A stretch of DNA of 60,620 bases from Bradyrhizobium sp. STM 3843 (lineage in GTDB: Bacteria > Pseudomonadota > Alphaproteobacteria > Rhizobiales > Xanthobacteraceae), in assembly GCF_000239815.1 (NCBI RefSeq), contig NZ_CAFK01000092.1, positions 1 to 60,620 of the forward strand, in the 5' to 3' direction. The notes beneath the pieces were generated by a model, which saw nothing but the letters and a program-made list of their open reading frames with translations, ran no database searches and was not told where the DNA came from. Position 1 is the stretch's first letter. Each line of letters starts with the position of its first letter. Positions 41,479 through 49,726 of the stretch are shown piece by piece. The position numbers and the translations under genes are program-made.

Positions 41479-42168
41479 ATGGCAGCAGAAACTCCCGCAA
41501 CCTTAACCTCGTCTTCACCATCTGCGCTGGCTGCGGTGGAGCAGGAGATTTTGCGTGCGTGCAACGACGCACGCCGCCCGCGCGAGCAGGTCACCCTCAT
41601 CGCGGTATCGAAGACGTTTGCCGCTGATGCCATCGAGCCGGTGATCGCGGCCGGCCAGTACGTCTTCGGCGAAAACAGGGTCCAGGAAGCCAAGGCCAAA
41701 TGGCCGCCTTTGATGGCGGCTCATCCGGGTCTCGCGCTGCATCTGATCGGGCCGCTGCAGTCCAACAAGGCCAAGGAGGCGGTGGCGTTGTTCGATGCGA
41801 TCCATTCGGTGGATCGGCCGAGTCTATGTCAGGCCTTGGCCAAGGAGATCGAAACGCAGAACCGACGGCCGCAGCTGTTCGTCCAGCTCAACACCGGCGA
41901 GGAGCCGCAAAAGGCCGGCATTGCTCCGGCCGAGGCCGACGCCTTCATCGCGAGCTGCCGCGACAATTATGGGCTGTCGATTTCAGGCCTGATGTGCATC
42001 CCGCCGGTGGACGAGGCACCCGCGCCGCATTTCGCGCTGACGGCCAAGATCGCCGCCCGCAACGGGCTTACGAACCTGTCGATGGGAATGAGCGCGGATT
42101 TTGCGATCGCGATCCAGTTCGGCGCCACCCATGTTCGCGTGGGATCAGCCATCTTCGGCCATCGCTGA
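41479..42168 (+). CDS. YggS/PLPBP-family pyridoxal-phosphate-binding protein
   Basis: A 229-residue single-domain PLP-binding protein (YggS family) involved in vitamin B6 and amino-acid homeostasis. The PLP-binding Lys is in TLIAVSKTF. FGENRVQEAKAKWP, HLIGPLQSNKAKEAV, ISGLMCIPP and LSMGMSADFAIAIQFGATHVRVGSAIFG are strong family signatures. The ATG at 41479 gives a short variable N-terminus; an in-frame ORF reaching back to 39856 is antisense to the cyclase gene. Confidence 0.95.
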   Translation: MAAETPATLTSSSPSALAAVEQEILRACNDARRPREQVTLIAVSKTFAADAIEPVIAAGQYVFGENRVQEAKAKWPPLMAAHPGLALHLIGPLQSNKAKEAVALFDAIHSVDRPSLCQALAKEIETQNRRPQLFVQLNTGEEPQKAGIAPAEADAFIASCRDNYGLSISGLMCIPPVDEAPAPHFALTAKIAARNGLTNLSMGMSADFAIAIQFGATHVRVGSAIFGHR

Positions 42169-42693
42169 CTACTCGATGATGATCCGCGTGCGCGGGCCGA
42201 TCCGCTGCAACAGCCGCAGCATTGCTGGGCGCGTCATCGCCACACAGCCCGCGGTGGGGCCAAAATTCTCCCGCGCAAGGTGAAGGAAAACGGCGCTGCC
42301 CCGACCGGCAATGCGGGGCCGTGTGTTGTGGTCGATCTCGATGATGAAGTCATAAAGGTGATCGTCACGCCGCAGCCGGTCGCCGCCTTGCGATCCGCTC
42401 AGCCGGATCGCCTGGTTGTAATGCCGGTCGGCAGGCTCCTCGCACCACGCGTCTTCCGGGCCGATGGGCCGGACCGGCAGCAGGGTGCGCGGCCGGACAT
42501 GGCGGTCCGCCCGCCACCATAGGCGGCGCGGCCGAAAGGTGCCCCGCGGGGTGCCTCCGTCGCCCTCCCGTTTGTTGGCGAGGATGCCGCCCCGGCCGAG
42601 CGCCACCGGCACGACATTGCCCAGGAATCGCATCCGGCCGCGATTCGGGGTCCCGGCGGCGGTGTGGATGGTTACGGCCGCAACCTGCCGCAT
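42169..42693 (-). CDS. L,D-transpeptidase (YkuD-like) domain protein
   Basis: A 174-residue protein with an L,D-transpeptidase catalytic signature near its end, HLARENFGPTAGCVAM, supplying the nucleophilic Cys and an upstream His. Such enzymes make 3-3 peptidoglycan cross-links or attach proteins to the wall. No clear signal peptide is seen from ATG 42693 (MRQVAAVTIHTAAG), nor from the longer frame to 42738, so its export route is unclear. It converges on the YggS gene with adjacent stops. Confidence 0.85.
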   Translation of the reverse strand: MRQVAAVTIHTAAGTPNRGRMRFLGNVVPVALGRGGILANKREGDGGTPRGTFRPRRLWWRADRHVRPRTLLPVRPIGPEDAWCEEPADRHYNQAIRLSGSQGGDRLRRDDHLYDFIIEIDHNTRPRIAGRGSAVFLHLARENFGPTAGCVAMTRPAMLRLLQRIGPRTRIIIE

Positions 42694-42966
42694 GATTTGG
42701 TTGCGGTTGTAACAAATTGATAAATCTTGCCTTTTCACCGACTAGCTCTGCCCGTCATTTGCCTTAATCTGGGAAAATGGTCCAGCACCTCGCGCAGTGG
42801 GACATTGGTCTCGCCGCCGGGGAAATCTGGAGTAGACTGTCAACAGCTTGTGAATCGGTAACGGACGCCTACTTCAAGACGAAATACGGCTGATGAGGCT
42901 GTATTTGCCCACCGCTCCAGGCGCCTCGCCGCGTGGTCTTCCGGCGCCCATATGAGGATTGTACCA

Positions 42967-43653
42967 ATGGCCAATGCCCGCAAGATCCTGATCGTGGATG
43001 ACGATACCGATCTGCGCGACACCTTGATGGAGCAGCTGTCGCTGCATGATGAGTTCGAAGCTTCCGCGGTCGATACGGGCGCCAAGGGTGCCAGCGCTGC
43101 CAAGGCCAATTCGCCCGATCTGGTGTTGATGGATGTCGGCCTGCCCGACACCGACGGGCGTGAAGTGGTGCGCTCCTTGCGCAAGGGTGGCTTCAAGGCA
43201 CCGATCATCATGCTGACCGGGCATGACACTGACTCCGATACGATCCTTGGCCTGGAATCCGGCGCCAATGATTACGTCGCAAAGCCATTCCGTTTCGCGG
43301 TGCTGCTGGCCCGGATTCGCGCCCAGCTCCGCCAGCATGAGGCGAGCGAGGACGCGGTGTTTTCGGTCGGGCCTTACAGTTTCCGGCCGGGCTCCAAGAT
43401 GCTGACGGGCGCCAACGCGCGGAAGGTTCGGTTGACCGAGAAGGAGACCGCGATCCTGCGCTTCCTTTACCGGGCCGGACAGATGCCGGTGTCGCGCGAG
43501 ACCCTGCTTCAGGAAGTCTGGGGTTACAATTCGGGAGTCACCACGCACACCCTCGAAACCCATATTTACCGGCTGCGGCAGAAGATCGAAAAGGACGCGG
43601 CCAATCCGGAAATCCTGGTGACGGAGGCCGGCGGTTACAAGCTGGTGCCGTAA
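42967..43653 (+). CDS. OmpR-family response regulator
   Basis: A 228-residue transcriptional response regulator with an N-terminal receiver (ILIVDDDTD, phospho-acceptor Asp56 in LVLMDVGLP, Lys in YVAKPFRF) and a C-terminal winged helix (LTEKETAILRFLYRAG, HIYRLRQKIEKD, GGYKLV). ATG 42967 is chosen over 42952 because TGAGGA lies at ribosome-binding distance before it. No kinase gene is adjacent, so the partner is unknown. A small cyclic-nucleotide-binding gene follows 62 bases later on the same strand. Confidence 0.93.
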   Translation: MANARKILIVDDDTDLRDTLMEQLSLHDEFEASAVDTGAKGASAAKANSPDLVLMDVGLPDTDGREVVRSLRKGGFKAPIIMLTGHDTDSDTILGLESGANDYVAKPFRFAVLLARIRAQLRQHEASEDAVFSVGPYSFRPGSKMLTGANARKVRLTEKETAILRFLYRAGQMPVSRETLLQEVWGYNSGVTTHTLETHIYRLRQKIEKDAANPEILVTEAGGYKLVP

Positions 43654-43715
43654 TACGTGCCGGACGGGACGATTCGCTCTATACAGCACACGAGCGTCGT
43701 CCTCCCGGGCCCTGA

Positions 43716-44159
43716 ATGTCGATCGAAGATGATATTGCGCTGCTGCAGCGCATCCCGACCCTGCGTTTGCTTGGTGCCGAGTCATTGCGCATGCTCGCGA
43801 TCGGCGCCGAGCATCGCAACGTTCAGGGCGGGGAAACGTTGTTCCGCGCCGGCGATACCGCCGATTGCGGCTATGTGGTCGAGCGCGGCTCGCTGCGCAT
43901 CCATGACACCAGCGGGGCGGAGATCGTTGCCAGCGCCGGCACCCTGATCGGCGAGCTTGCGCTTCTGGTCGAGATGCCGCGGCCGTCGACCGCGGAGGCG
44001 CTGGAGTATTCGACCGTGGTGCGGCTGTCGCGCAGCCTGTTTCAACGCGTGCTGGAGAGTGATCCGGCCGCGGCGCTCCGGCTGCGCGATGCGTTCGTCA
44101 ACCGGGCGAGCCAGATCGCCAACGACGTCCTGACGGTCGGCGCCAAGCTGAGTTCATGA
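43716..44159 (+). CDS. Stand-alone cyclic-nucleotide-binding domain protein
   Basis: A 147-residue protein consisting almost entirely of a cNMP-binding beta-roll (about 15-130), with LFRAGDTADCGYVVERGSLRI and GTLIGELALLVEMPRPSTAEA. The last resembles the phosphate-binding cassette of CAP, with Glu and Arg present. There is no DNA-binding helix-turn-helix, unlike Crp/Fnr regulators, and no membrane or catalytic domain. It may sense a nucleotide and act through protein contacts; ligand and partner are unknown. Confidence 0.85.
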   Translation: MSIEDDIALLQRIPTLRLLGAESLRMLAIGAEHRNVQGGETLFRAGDTADCGYVVERGSLRIHDTSGAEIVASAGTLIGELALLVEMPRPSTAEALEYSTVVRLSRSLFQRVLESDPAAALRLRDAFVNRASQIANDVLTVGAKLSS

Positions 44160-44214
44160 ACGCTCGTCAACGAAGTTGCGGCGAACTGATACGAATGTCA
44201 GAGCCGGGCGGCTA

Positions 44215-44706
44215 TTAGTTCCGTGTACCCGCCCAGTTCAGGAATCGTGAGCCGCTCCAGCGAAGCAGTGTTCGCCCTTCCCGCGAGCCGTCTTGGATTT
44301 CGATGAACGCTGCGTTCTGCTCGCTGATCAATCGGACGTCCCGAGCCCGTACCGTCAGGACCTTTCGATATCGGCCGTGATTTGCCACGTACACCTCGTG
44401 CAAACACCCTGAGGCGTTGCATACGGCTATTTTGTTGCGGCACCGAAAATCGTCAAAGTGAAGCGCGACGAACTGAGTGCCGGGAATGGTGAGATAAAGC
44501 GCAAATTGCTGGGCAGCCGCGATCGGCGCGCCGCACGCAGCCTCCCACTTCTTCACGTGCCCGCGGATGTCCGAGGGCAGATTGCTGAGGTGCGCAGGAT
44601 TCCACGGATCCTGACCGACACCTCCGTGGGCGCGTGCAGTCTGCGGTAAGCCCGCCAAGGAGAGCGCGAATGCAATTGCTGGAAAAACCCACGTCCTCGA
44701 TAGCAT
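44215..44706 (-). CDS. Hypothetical exported cysteine-containing protein
   Basis: A 163-residue protein that I do not recognise. It has a clear signal peptide (MLSRTWVFPAIAFALSLAGL, cleavage probably after TARA) and a mature domain with four cysteines (AAC, FRC, AVC, SGC) that could form two disulphides. A conserved-looking CLHEVYVANHGRYRKVL segment lies in the middle. I start at ATG 44706; an upstream ATG at 44760 would bury the signal peptide. It diverges from the RND efflux operon across a 450-base gap, so a shared periplasmic stress role is possible but speculative. Confidence 0.75.
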   Translation of the reverse strand: MLSRTWVFPAIAFALSLAGLPQTARAHGGVGQDPWNPAHLSNLPSDIRGHVKKWEAACGAPIAAAQQFALYLTIPGTQFVALHFDDFRCRNKIAVCNASGCLHEVYVANHGRYRKVLTVRARDVRLISEQNAAFIEIQDGSREGRTLLRWSGSRFLNWAGTRN

Positions 44707-45031
44707 GGCGGGCCTCCCTCGCGGTCCTGCGCCGACACTTGCATCCGATCCGTGCGGCACGTTTGCAGAGTGTTGGCAGCCACAAGACCACGCGTTGATC
44801 TTATCGTTGCTAGTTTACAGGTCCGAAGCTCGCTTCGTTTCACGGCAAGCTTGTCACAGCGAACCTGCAAATGCGCGGCACAACTGTCTGGCCGCGATCG
44901 CGCCTGCGATCGTCGTTCAACTTAGCAGCTCCGAGCTTACAATCGGCTGACAGGGATCAACAGCATCCGGTCAGCATCAATCGATCATTGTTCGGATGCT
45001 CATGGACCCGCAATGACGCAAGCCCGTTGCT

Positions 45032-45049
45032 GTTGTCCCTTAGGACAAC
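45032..45049. promoter_or_regulatory. Candidate operator palindrome
   Basis: GTTGTCC-CTTA-GGACAAC is a perfect 7-bp inverted repeat with a four-base spacer, 107 bases upstream of the adaptor start codon. The regulator is unknown. Confidence 0.5.
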
Positions 45050-45064
45050 CGAGCGATACCGACA

Positions 45065-45078
45065 TTGATGAATGTCAA
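45065..45078. promoter_or_regulatory. FNR/FixK-type box upstream of the RND operon
   Basis: TTGATGAATGTCAA fits TTGA-N6-TCAA, with one mismatch to the ideal TTGAT-N4-ATCAA. It is centred about 85 bases before the adaptor start. Confidence 0.6.
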
Positions 45079-45156
45079 ATTCCGACCTGCAGATCGAGAA
45101 TAGTTTGTCGCAGAGAGCCCAATGTCTCGTTGCGATCATCGCCCTGGGATCTTTCC

Positions 45157-46281
45157 ATGCACCTGAGATCGACAGCTCCCGCTCGGCATAACAGCGCTTG
45201 CGTCCTGCTCGCGCTGGCCCTTCTGGCTCTGCCATTTGGAGCGGCGGCGGAAGATGCGGTGAAGCTCAGCCCCGAGCAGGCCACGAGCCTCGGGGTTCGC
45301 GTCGTTCACCCCATCGCGAGCCCGACCGACAAGACGCTGCCCTACCCCGCCCAGATCGTGATCCCGACGCCGCAATCGTGGGTCGTGAGCAGCCCCGTCG
45401 CCGGCATGGTCACCGGCCTTTCGGTGGCGCGGGGTGAGCGAGTCAAGCCCGGCCAACCGCTGGTGATGGTGGAGAGTCCGAGCTTCGTCTCGCAGCAACG
45501 CGACTACCTGCAGGCCGTTGCGCAGGAGTCTCTCGCCGCTCAGCAACTCGCGCGGAACACCCAGCTGTTTCAGGGCAACGCCACGCCGCAGCGCGTTCTC
45601 GAGGCAAGCCAGAGCGAAGCCCGTCAGGCCAGCATCGTCGTTGCGGAGCGACGGCAGATGCTGCGGCTCAGCGGGCTTTCGGATGAGGCGATCTCGAAGC
45701 TCACCAGCGAGAGCGGCATCAGTGCGACGCTGTCCGTCGTCGCGCCGCGCGCCGCGACCGTGGTCGATATCGCAGTCTCTCCCGGCCAGCGGGTCGAGCA
45801 GACCGCGTCCCTGATCAAGCTCGCACAACTGTCTCCGCTCTGGGTCGAGATCGCGATCCCGGCAGCGAACATCCGTGCCATCCGGGTCGGTGCGAAGGTG
45901 GACGTCGAGGGTTATCCGACGCCGGGGCAAGTCGTGCTGGTTTCAGAAACCGCCGATCCGGCCACCCAAACCGTGCTGGTTCGGGCGGAGGTGTCTAACA
46001 ACGGCGAGCTGCGGCCCGGGCAGATGGCCCAGGCGCGGATTGGATTTACTTCGTCCACTGAAAGGGCCTGGCAGCTGCCCTATGGCGCGGTGTTTCGCCG
46101 CGGCGAACAGGCCTCGGTATTCGTTGCGACGGAGGCCGGCTTTCGGCTCGTTCCGGTGACGCTGCTCGAAGAGGACCAGGAGCATGTCGTGGTCTCCGGA
46201 GCGATCAGTGACAAGGACGATATTGCGGTCAGCGGCATCTCCGCGCTTCGCGGTGTCCTCCTCAAGCTCGGGGCCAGTTAG
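45157..46281 (+). CDS. RND efflux periplasmic adaptor (CusB/CzcB-like)
   Basis: A 374-residue membrane-fusion adaptor linking an RND pump to an outer-membrane channel. It has a signal peptide (ACVLLALALLALPFGAAA), then barrel-sandwich halves (SSPVAGMVTGLSVARGERVKPGQPLVMVES and APRAATVVDIAVSPGQRV) flanking a helical hairpin (about 110-190), and a beta-barrel with SPLWVEIAIP. The start is ATG 45157; open frame upstream to 45013 precedes the signal peptide. It ends two bases before the pump gene. Metal specificity is not evident: the Met-rich N-terminus of CusB is not seen. Confidence 0.9.
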   Translation: MHLRSTAPARHNSACVLLALALLALPFGAAAEDAVKLSPEQATSLGVRVVHPIASPTDKTLPYPAQIVIPTPQSWVVSSPVAGMVTGLSVARGERVKPGQPLVMVESPSFVSQQRDYLQAVAQESLAAQQLARNTQLFQGNATPQRVLEASQSEARQASIVVAERRQMLRLSGLSDEAISKLTSESGISATLSVVAPRAATVVDIAVSPGQRVEQTASLIKLAQLSPLWVEIAIPAANIRAIRVGAKVDVEGYPTPGQVVLVSETADPATQTVLVRAEVSNNGELRPGQMAQARIGFTSSTERAWQLPYGAVFRRGEQASVFVATEAGFRLVPVTLLEEDQEHVVVSGAISDKDDIAVSGISALRGVLLKLGAS

Positions 46282-46283
46282 TC

Positions 46284-49200
46284 ATGCTCGAGCGCCTTGT
46301 CGCGTTTGCGCTATCGCAGCGGCTGTTTGTCGCGCTCGGCGTCCTTGTCCTGATCGGTGCCGGCTTGGTCATGTTGCCCAGCCTGCCGATCGACGCCTTC
46401 CCGGATGTCTCGCCGGTGCAGGTCAAGGTGATCATGAAAGCACCGGGGCTGACGCCGGAAGAAGTCGAGCAGCGCGTCACGGTTCCGATCGAGCTTGAAT
46501 TGTTGGGACTGCCGAACAAGAAGATCCTCCGCTCGACGACCAAATACGCGCTTGCCGACGTCACCGTCGACTTTGAGGACGGCACCGACATCTACTGGGC
46601 TCGGAACCAGGTGTCCGAGCGACTGGCCAATGTCAGCCGTGACCTGCCGGAGGGCGTGACCGGCGGGCTTGCCCCGATCACCAGTCCGCTTGGCGAAATG
46701 TTCATGTTCACCATCGACAGTGCGGACCTGTCGCTGGCCGAGCGACGAAGCCTGCTCGATTGGGTGATCCGTCCGGCGCTGCGGACCGTGCCTGGTGTTG
46801 CTGACGTCAACGCGCTCGGTGGCCATGTGCGCGCCTTCGAGATCGTGCCGCTCACCGACGCGCTTGCCGCCCGCGGTATTTCCTATGATCTGTTTCGGCG
46901 TGCCATCGACGCCAACAGCCGCAACGATGGTGCCGGCCGGGTCAACCAGGGCGAAGACAGTGCCCTGGTCCGGATCGAGGGTAGCATCCGCGGAATCGAG
47001 GATATCCGGCAGATCGTGGTCGATACCAAGGATGGCATTCCGATCCGGGTCAGGGATGTTGCGCGGGTCCAGGTCGGATCCTTGACCCGCTATGGCGCCG
47101 TCACGAGTGATGGTCGTGGTGAAACGGTCGAAGGACTTGTTGTCGGCCTGCGCGGGGCCAATGCCCGCCAGCTTGTCAGCGATGTACGGGCGCGCCTCGA
47201 GGAGCTGAAGCCTTCGCTGCCGCAAGGCGTCAGCATCAATGTGTTCTACGATCGGAGCCGGTTGGTCGACCGCGCGGTTGGCACCGTCATCCGCGCGCTC
47301 GGCGAAGCCACCGCCCTGGTGATCGTTCTGCTGCTTCTGTTTCTCGGCAATTGGCGCGCATCGCTGGTGATCGCCTTCAGCCTGCCGCTTGCGATCGTGA
47401 TCGCCCTGATCATCATGCGCGCGGTCGGAATGTCGGCGAACCTGATGAGTCTGGGCGGGCTTGCCATCGCGATCGGAATGCTGATCGACGCGCTGGTGGT
47501 CGTGGTCGAGAACGTTGTCGGACATCTCAGCCAGGAGCGGGAGGGGACGGCTGCGCCGCTCGTCCATGTCATTTTCCGTTCGGTCTCCGAGGTGCTGCAA
47601 CCGGTGGCCTCGGGCGTGCTGATCATCATCATCGTCTTCGTTCCGCTGCTGACGCTCCAGGGGCTCGAAGGAAAACTGTTCATTCCCGTTGCCCTCGCGA
47701 TCATCTTTGCGCTGGCCGGTTCGCTGCTGCTCGCGCTCACCGTCATCCCGGTCGCGACCTCGCTGTTCCTCAAGAGTGCGTCCCACCACGAGCCATGGCT
47801 GGTCCGGACCGCCTCGCGGCTCTACGCACCTGCCCTCAGCTGGGCGCTGGGCAACGAGCGCAAGGTCGTCATTGCGGCATTGGTGGCTCTGGCGGCCGCC
47901 GCCTATGCCTATACTCACCTCGGCAAGACCTTCATGCCGACGATGGATGAAGGCGACACCATCATCAGCGTCGAGGCACTCCCATCCATCAATCTCGACG
48001 AAATGGTCGCGATCAACACCAGGCTCCAATCGGCGATTCTCGCTCACGTGCCTGACGTCGATGGAATCGTCGCGCGGACCGGTTCCGACGAGCTCGGCCT
48101 GGATCCGATGGGACCCAATCAGACCGATACGTTCCTGGTCCTGAAGCCGGCAGAGCAGCGGAAGACAGCCGACAAATCGGCCTTGCTCGAGCAGCTGCGG
48201 CATGTGCTGGCCAATTTTCCCGGACTGTCGCTCAGCTTCACCCAGCCGATCGACATGCGTGTGCAGGAGATGATCAGCGGCGTCCGCGGTGACGTCGCAG
48301 TGAAGATCTTCGGGCCTGATATCGCCAAGCTCAATGAGATTGCGAGCAGGCTCTCGGCCGTTCTGTCCAGCATCGACGGCGCCGACGACGTCTACACCAC
48401 GCTCAACGAGGGTGCACAATACTACACGGTGGCGGTGAACCGGACAGAAGCGGGACGCCTCGGCCTGAGCGTCGATGCGATTGCCAATTCGCTGCGCACC
48501 CAGATCGAAGGTCGCACGATCGGGACGGTGCTCGAAGAAGGACGGCGCACGCCGATCCTGGTCCGCGGCAGCGAGATGACCCGGGAGACACCGACCCTGC
48601 TTGCAAGTCTGCCGCTGACGCTGGCGTCCGGCCAGCATGTCGCGCTATCGCAAGTGGCCCGAATCCGCCGGGTCGATGGTCCTGTCGTGGTCAATCGGGA
48701 GAACGGATTCCGCATGAGCGTCGTCCGCGCCAATGTGCGGGGACGCGACATGGTCGGCTTCGTCCAGGCCGCGCAGCAGAAGGTCGCGGCGGAGATCGCG
48801 CTGCCGCAGGGGTATCGGGTGAGCTGGGGTGGCCAATTCGAAAATCAGCAACGCGCCGCGGCGCGCCTGTCGATCGTGGTGCCGGTTGCGATCGGCCTGA
48901 TCTTTGTCCTGCTGTTCACGACTTTCGGCTCGATCCGCCAGGCGCTGCTGGTGCTGGTCAATATCCCCTTTGCCGTGATCGGCGGCGTCTTTGCGCTGGT
49001 CCTGACGCGTGAGTATCTCTCGGTGCCGGCCTCGGTCGGTTTCATTGCGCTGCTCGGCATCGCGGTGCTTAACGGCGTCGTGCTGGTCTCTTATTTCAAT
49101 CAGCTGCGCGCCCGCGGCGTACCCGAAGGGCAGATTGTCATTGAGGGCGCCAAGCGCCGACTCAGGCCGGTCCTGATGACGGCGAGCATCACGGCGCTCG

Positions 49201-49361
49201 GACTCATCCCCCTGCTGTTCGCGACCGGTCCGGGATCGGAGATCCAGCGGCCACTGGCTATCGTCGTCATCGGCGGGCTCGTCTCCTCGACGGCGTTGAC
49301 GCTGATCCTCTTGCCGATCCTCTATCGCCGCTTCGGCGGCGTTGCGAAGGAAGCCAAATGA
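46284..49361 (+). CDS. Heavy-metal efflux RND pump (CusA/CzcA family)
   Basis: A 1025-residue proton-driven inner-membrane RND transporter of the heavy-metal efflux class. The N-terminus LPIDAFPDVSPVQVKV and GLTPEEVEQRV are class signatures. TM4 reads GGLAIAIGMLIDALVVVVEN with the proton-relay Asp402; this resembles the CusA-type pattern more than the CzcA DFG-x3-DG pattern. Further segments include TFMPTMDEGD and SVGFIALLGIAVLNGVVLVS. It overlaps the DUF3240 start by four bases. The substrate may be monovalent Cu/Ag, but no confident call can be made. Confidence 0.92.
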   Translation: MLERLVAFALSQRLFVALGVLVLIGAGLVMLPSLPIDAFPDVSPVQVKVIMKAPGLTPEEVEQRVTVPIELELLGLPNKKILRSTTKYALADVTVDFEDGTDIYWARNQVSERLANVSRDLPEGVTGGLAPITSPLGEMFMFTIDSADLSLAERRSLLDWVIRPALRTVPGVADVNALGGHVRAFEIVPLTDALAARGISYDLFRRAIDANSRNDGAGRVNQGEDSALVRIEGSIRGIEDIRQIVVDTKDGIPIRVRDVARVQVGSLTRYGAVTSDGRGETVEGLVVGLRGANARQLVSDVRARLEELKPSLPQGVSINVFYDRSRLVDRAVGTVIRALGEATALVIVLLLLFLGNWRASLVIAFSLPLAIVIALIIMRAVGMSANLMSLGGLAIAIGMLIDALVVVVENVVGHLSQEREGTAAPLVHVIFRSVSEVLQPVASGVLIIIIVFVPLLTLQGLEGKLFIPVALAIIFALAGSLLLALTVIPVATSLFLKSASHHEPWLVRTASRLYAPALSWALGNERKVVIAALVALAAAAYAYTHLGKTFMPTMDEGDTIISVEALPSINLDEMVAINTRLQSAILAHVPDVDGIVARTGSDELGLDPMGPNQTDTFLVLKPAEQRKTADKSALLEQLRHVLANFPGLSLSFTQPIDMRVQEMISGVRGDVAVKIFGPDIAKLNEIASRLSAVLSSIDGADDVYTTLNEGAQYYTVAVNRTEAGRLGLSVDAIANSLRTQIEGRTIGTVLEEGRRTPILVRGSEMTRETPTLLASLPLTLASGQHVALSQVARIRRVDGPVVVNRENGFRMSVVRANVRGRDMVGFVQAAQQKVAAEIALPQGYRVSWGGQFENQQRAAARLSIVVPVAIGLIFVLLFTTFGSIRQALLVLVNIPFAVIGGVFALVLTREYLSVPASVGFIALLGIAVLNGVVLVSYFNQLRARGVPEGQIVIEGAKRRLRPVLMTASITALGLIPLLFATGPGSEIQRPLAIVVIGGLVSSTALTLILLPILYRRFGGVAKEAK

Positions 49362-49681
49362 GCGCCGAACGCGTCTGCCTCACGCTGGTCGCCGCCCGCT
49401 CGCTTCGCAGCGAGCTGTTCGATTATCTCAGCGAGCAAGGCGATCTCGTATCCGGCTTCACCGCAAGCGATGCGGCCGGACACGGTCCAGAGGTGCAATT
49501 GCAGAGTGCGGCTGAGCGGGTGAGAGGCCACGCCGACGAGCTGATGGTGCGGACGATTCTTCCGGCGCAAGACGCCACGCAATTGCTGGCCCGGTTGAAG
49601 ACGGCTTTCGCCGGATCCAGAATTATCTATTGGGTCATTCCCGTCTTGGAATTCGGCGTGATCGACGTCGGTTCTAGCTAA
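49358..49681 (+). CDS. DUF3240 family protein, efflux-associated
   Basis: A 107-residue soluble protein similar to the DUF3240 family, small PII-like-fold proteins found next to heavy-metal RND pumps. The translation has ERVCLTLVAARSLRSELFDYLSEQ and ends IIYWVIPVLEFGVIDVG. ATG 49358 overlaps the pump stop by four bases, so it is translationally coupled and probably modulates or stabilises the pump. Its biochemical role is not established. Confidence 0.8.
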   Translation: MSAERVCLTLVAARSLRSELFDYLSEQGDLVSGFTASDAAGHGPEVQLQSAAERVRGHADELMVRTILPAQDATQLLARLKTAFAGSRIIYWVIPVLEFGVIDVGSS

Positions 49682-49726
49682 GCTCGTGCTGACCGGCGGT
49701 GGTCACGGTTGGCTTCCGAGTGGGAA

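Larger units (their letters stand above)
44707..45156. promoter_or_regulatory. Divergent control region upstream of the RND efflux operon
   Basis: A 450-base gene-free region between divergent genes. It holds an inverted repeat GCATCCG / CGGATGC (44963-44969 and 44993-44999), a perfect short palindrome (45032-45049) and an FNR/FixK-like dyad (45065-45078). No gene is supported in it. Confidence 0.6.

Noticed and set aside
46311..48638. 775-codon minus-strand open frame
   Set aside because: Antisense to the RND pump gene; rich in Arg, Asp, Gln and His with no domain signature.
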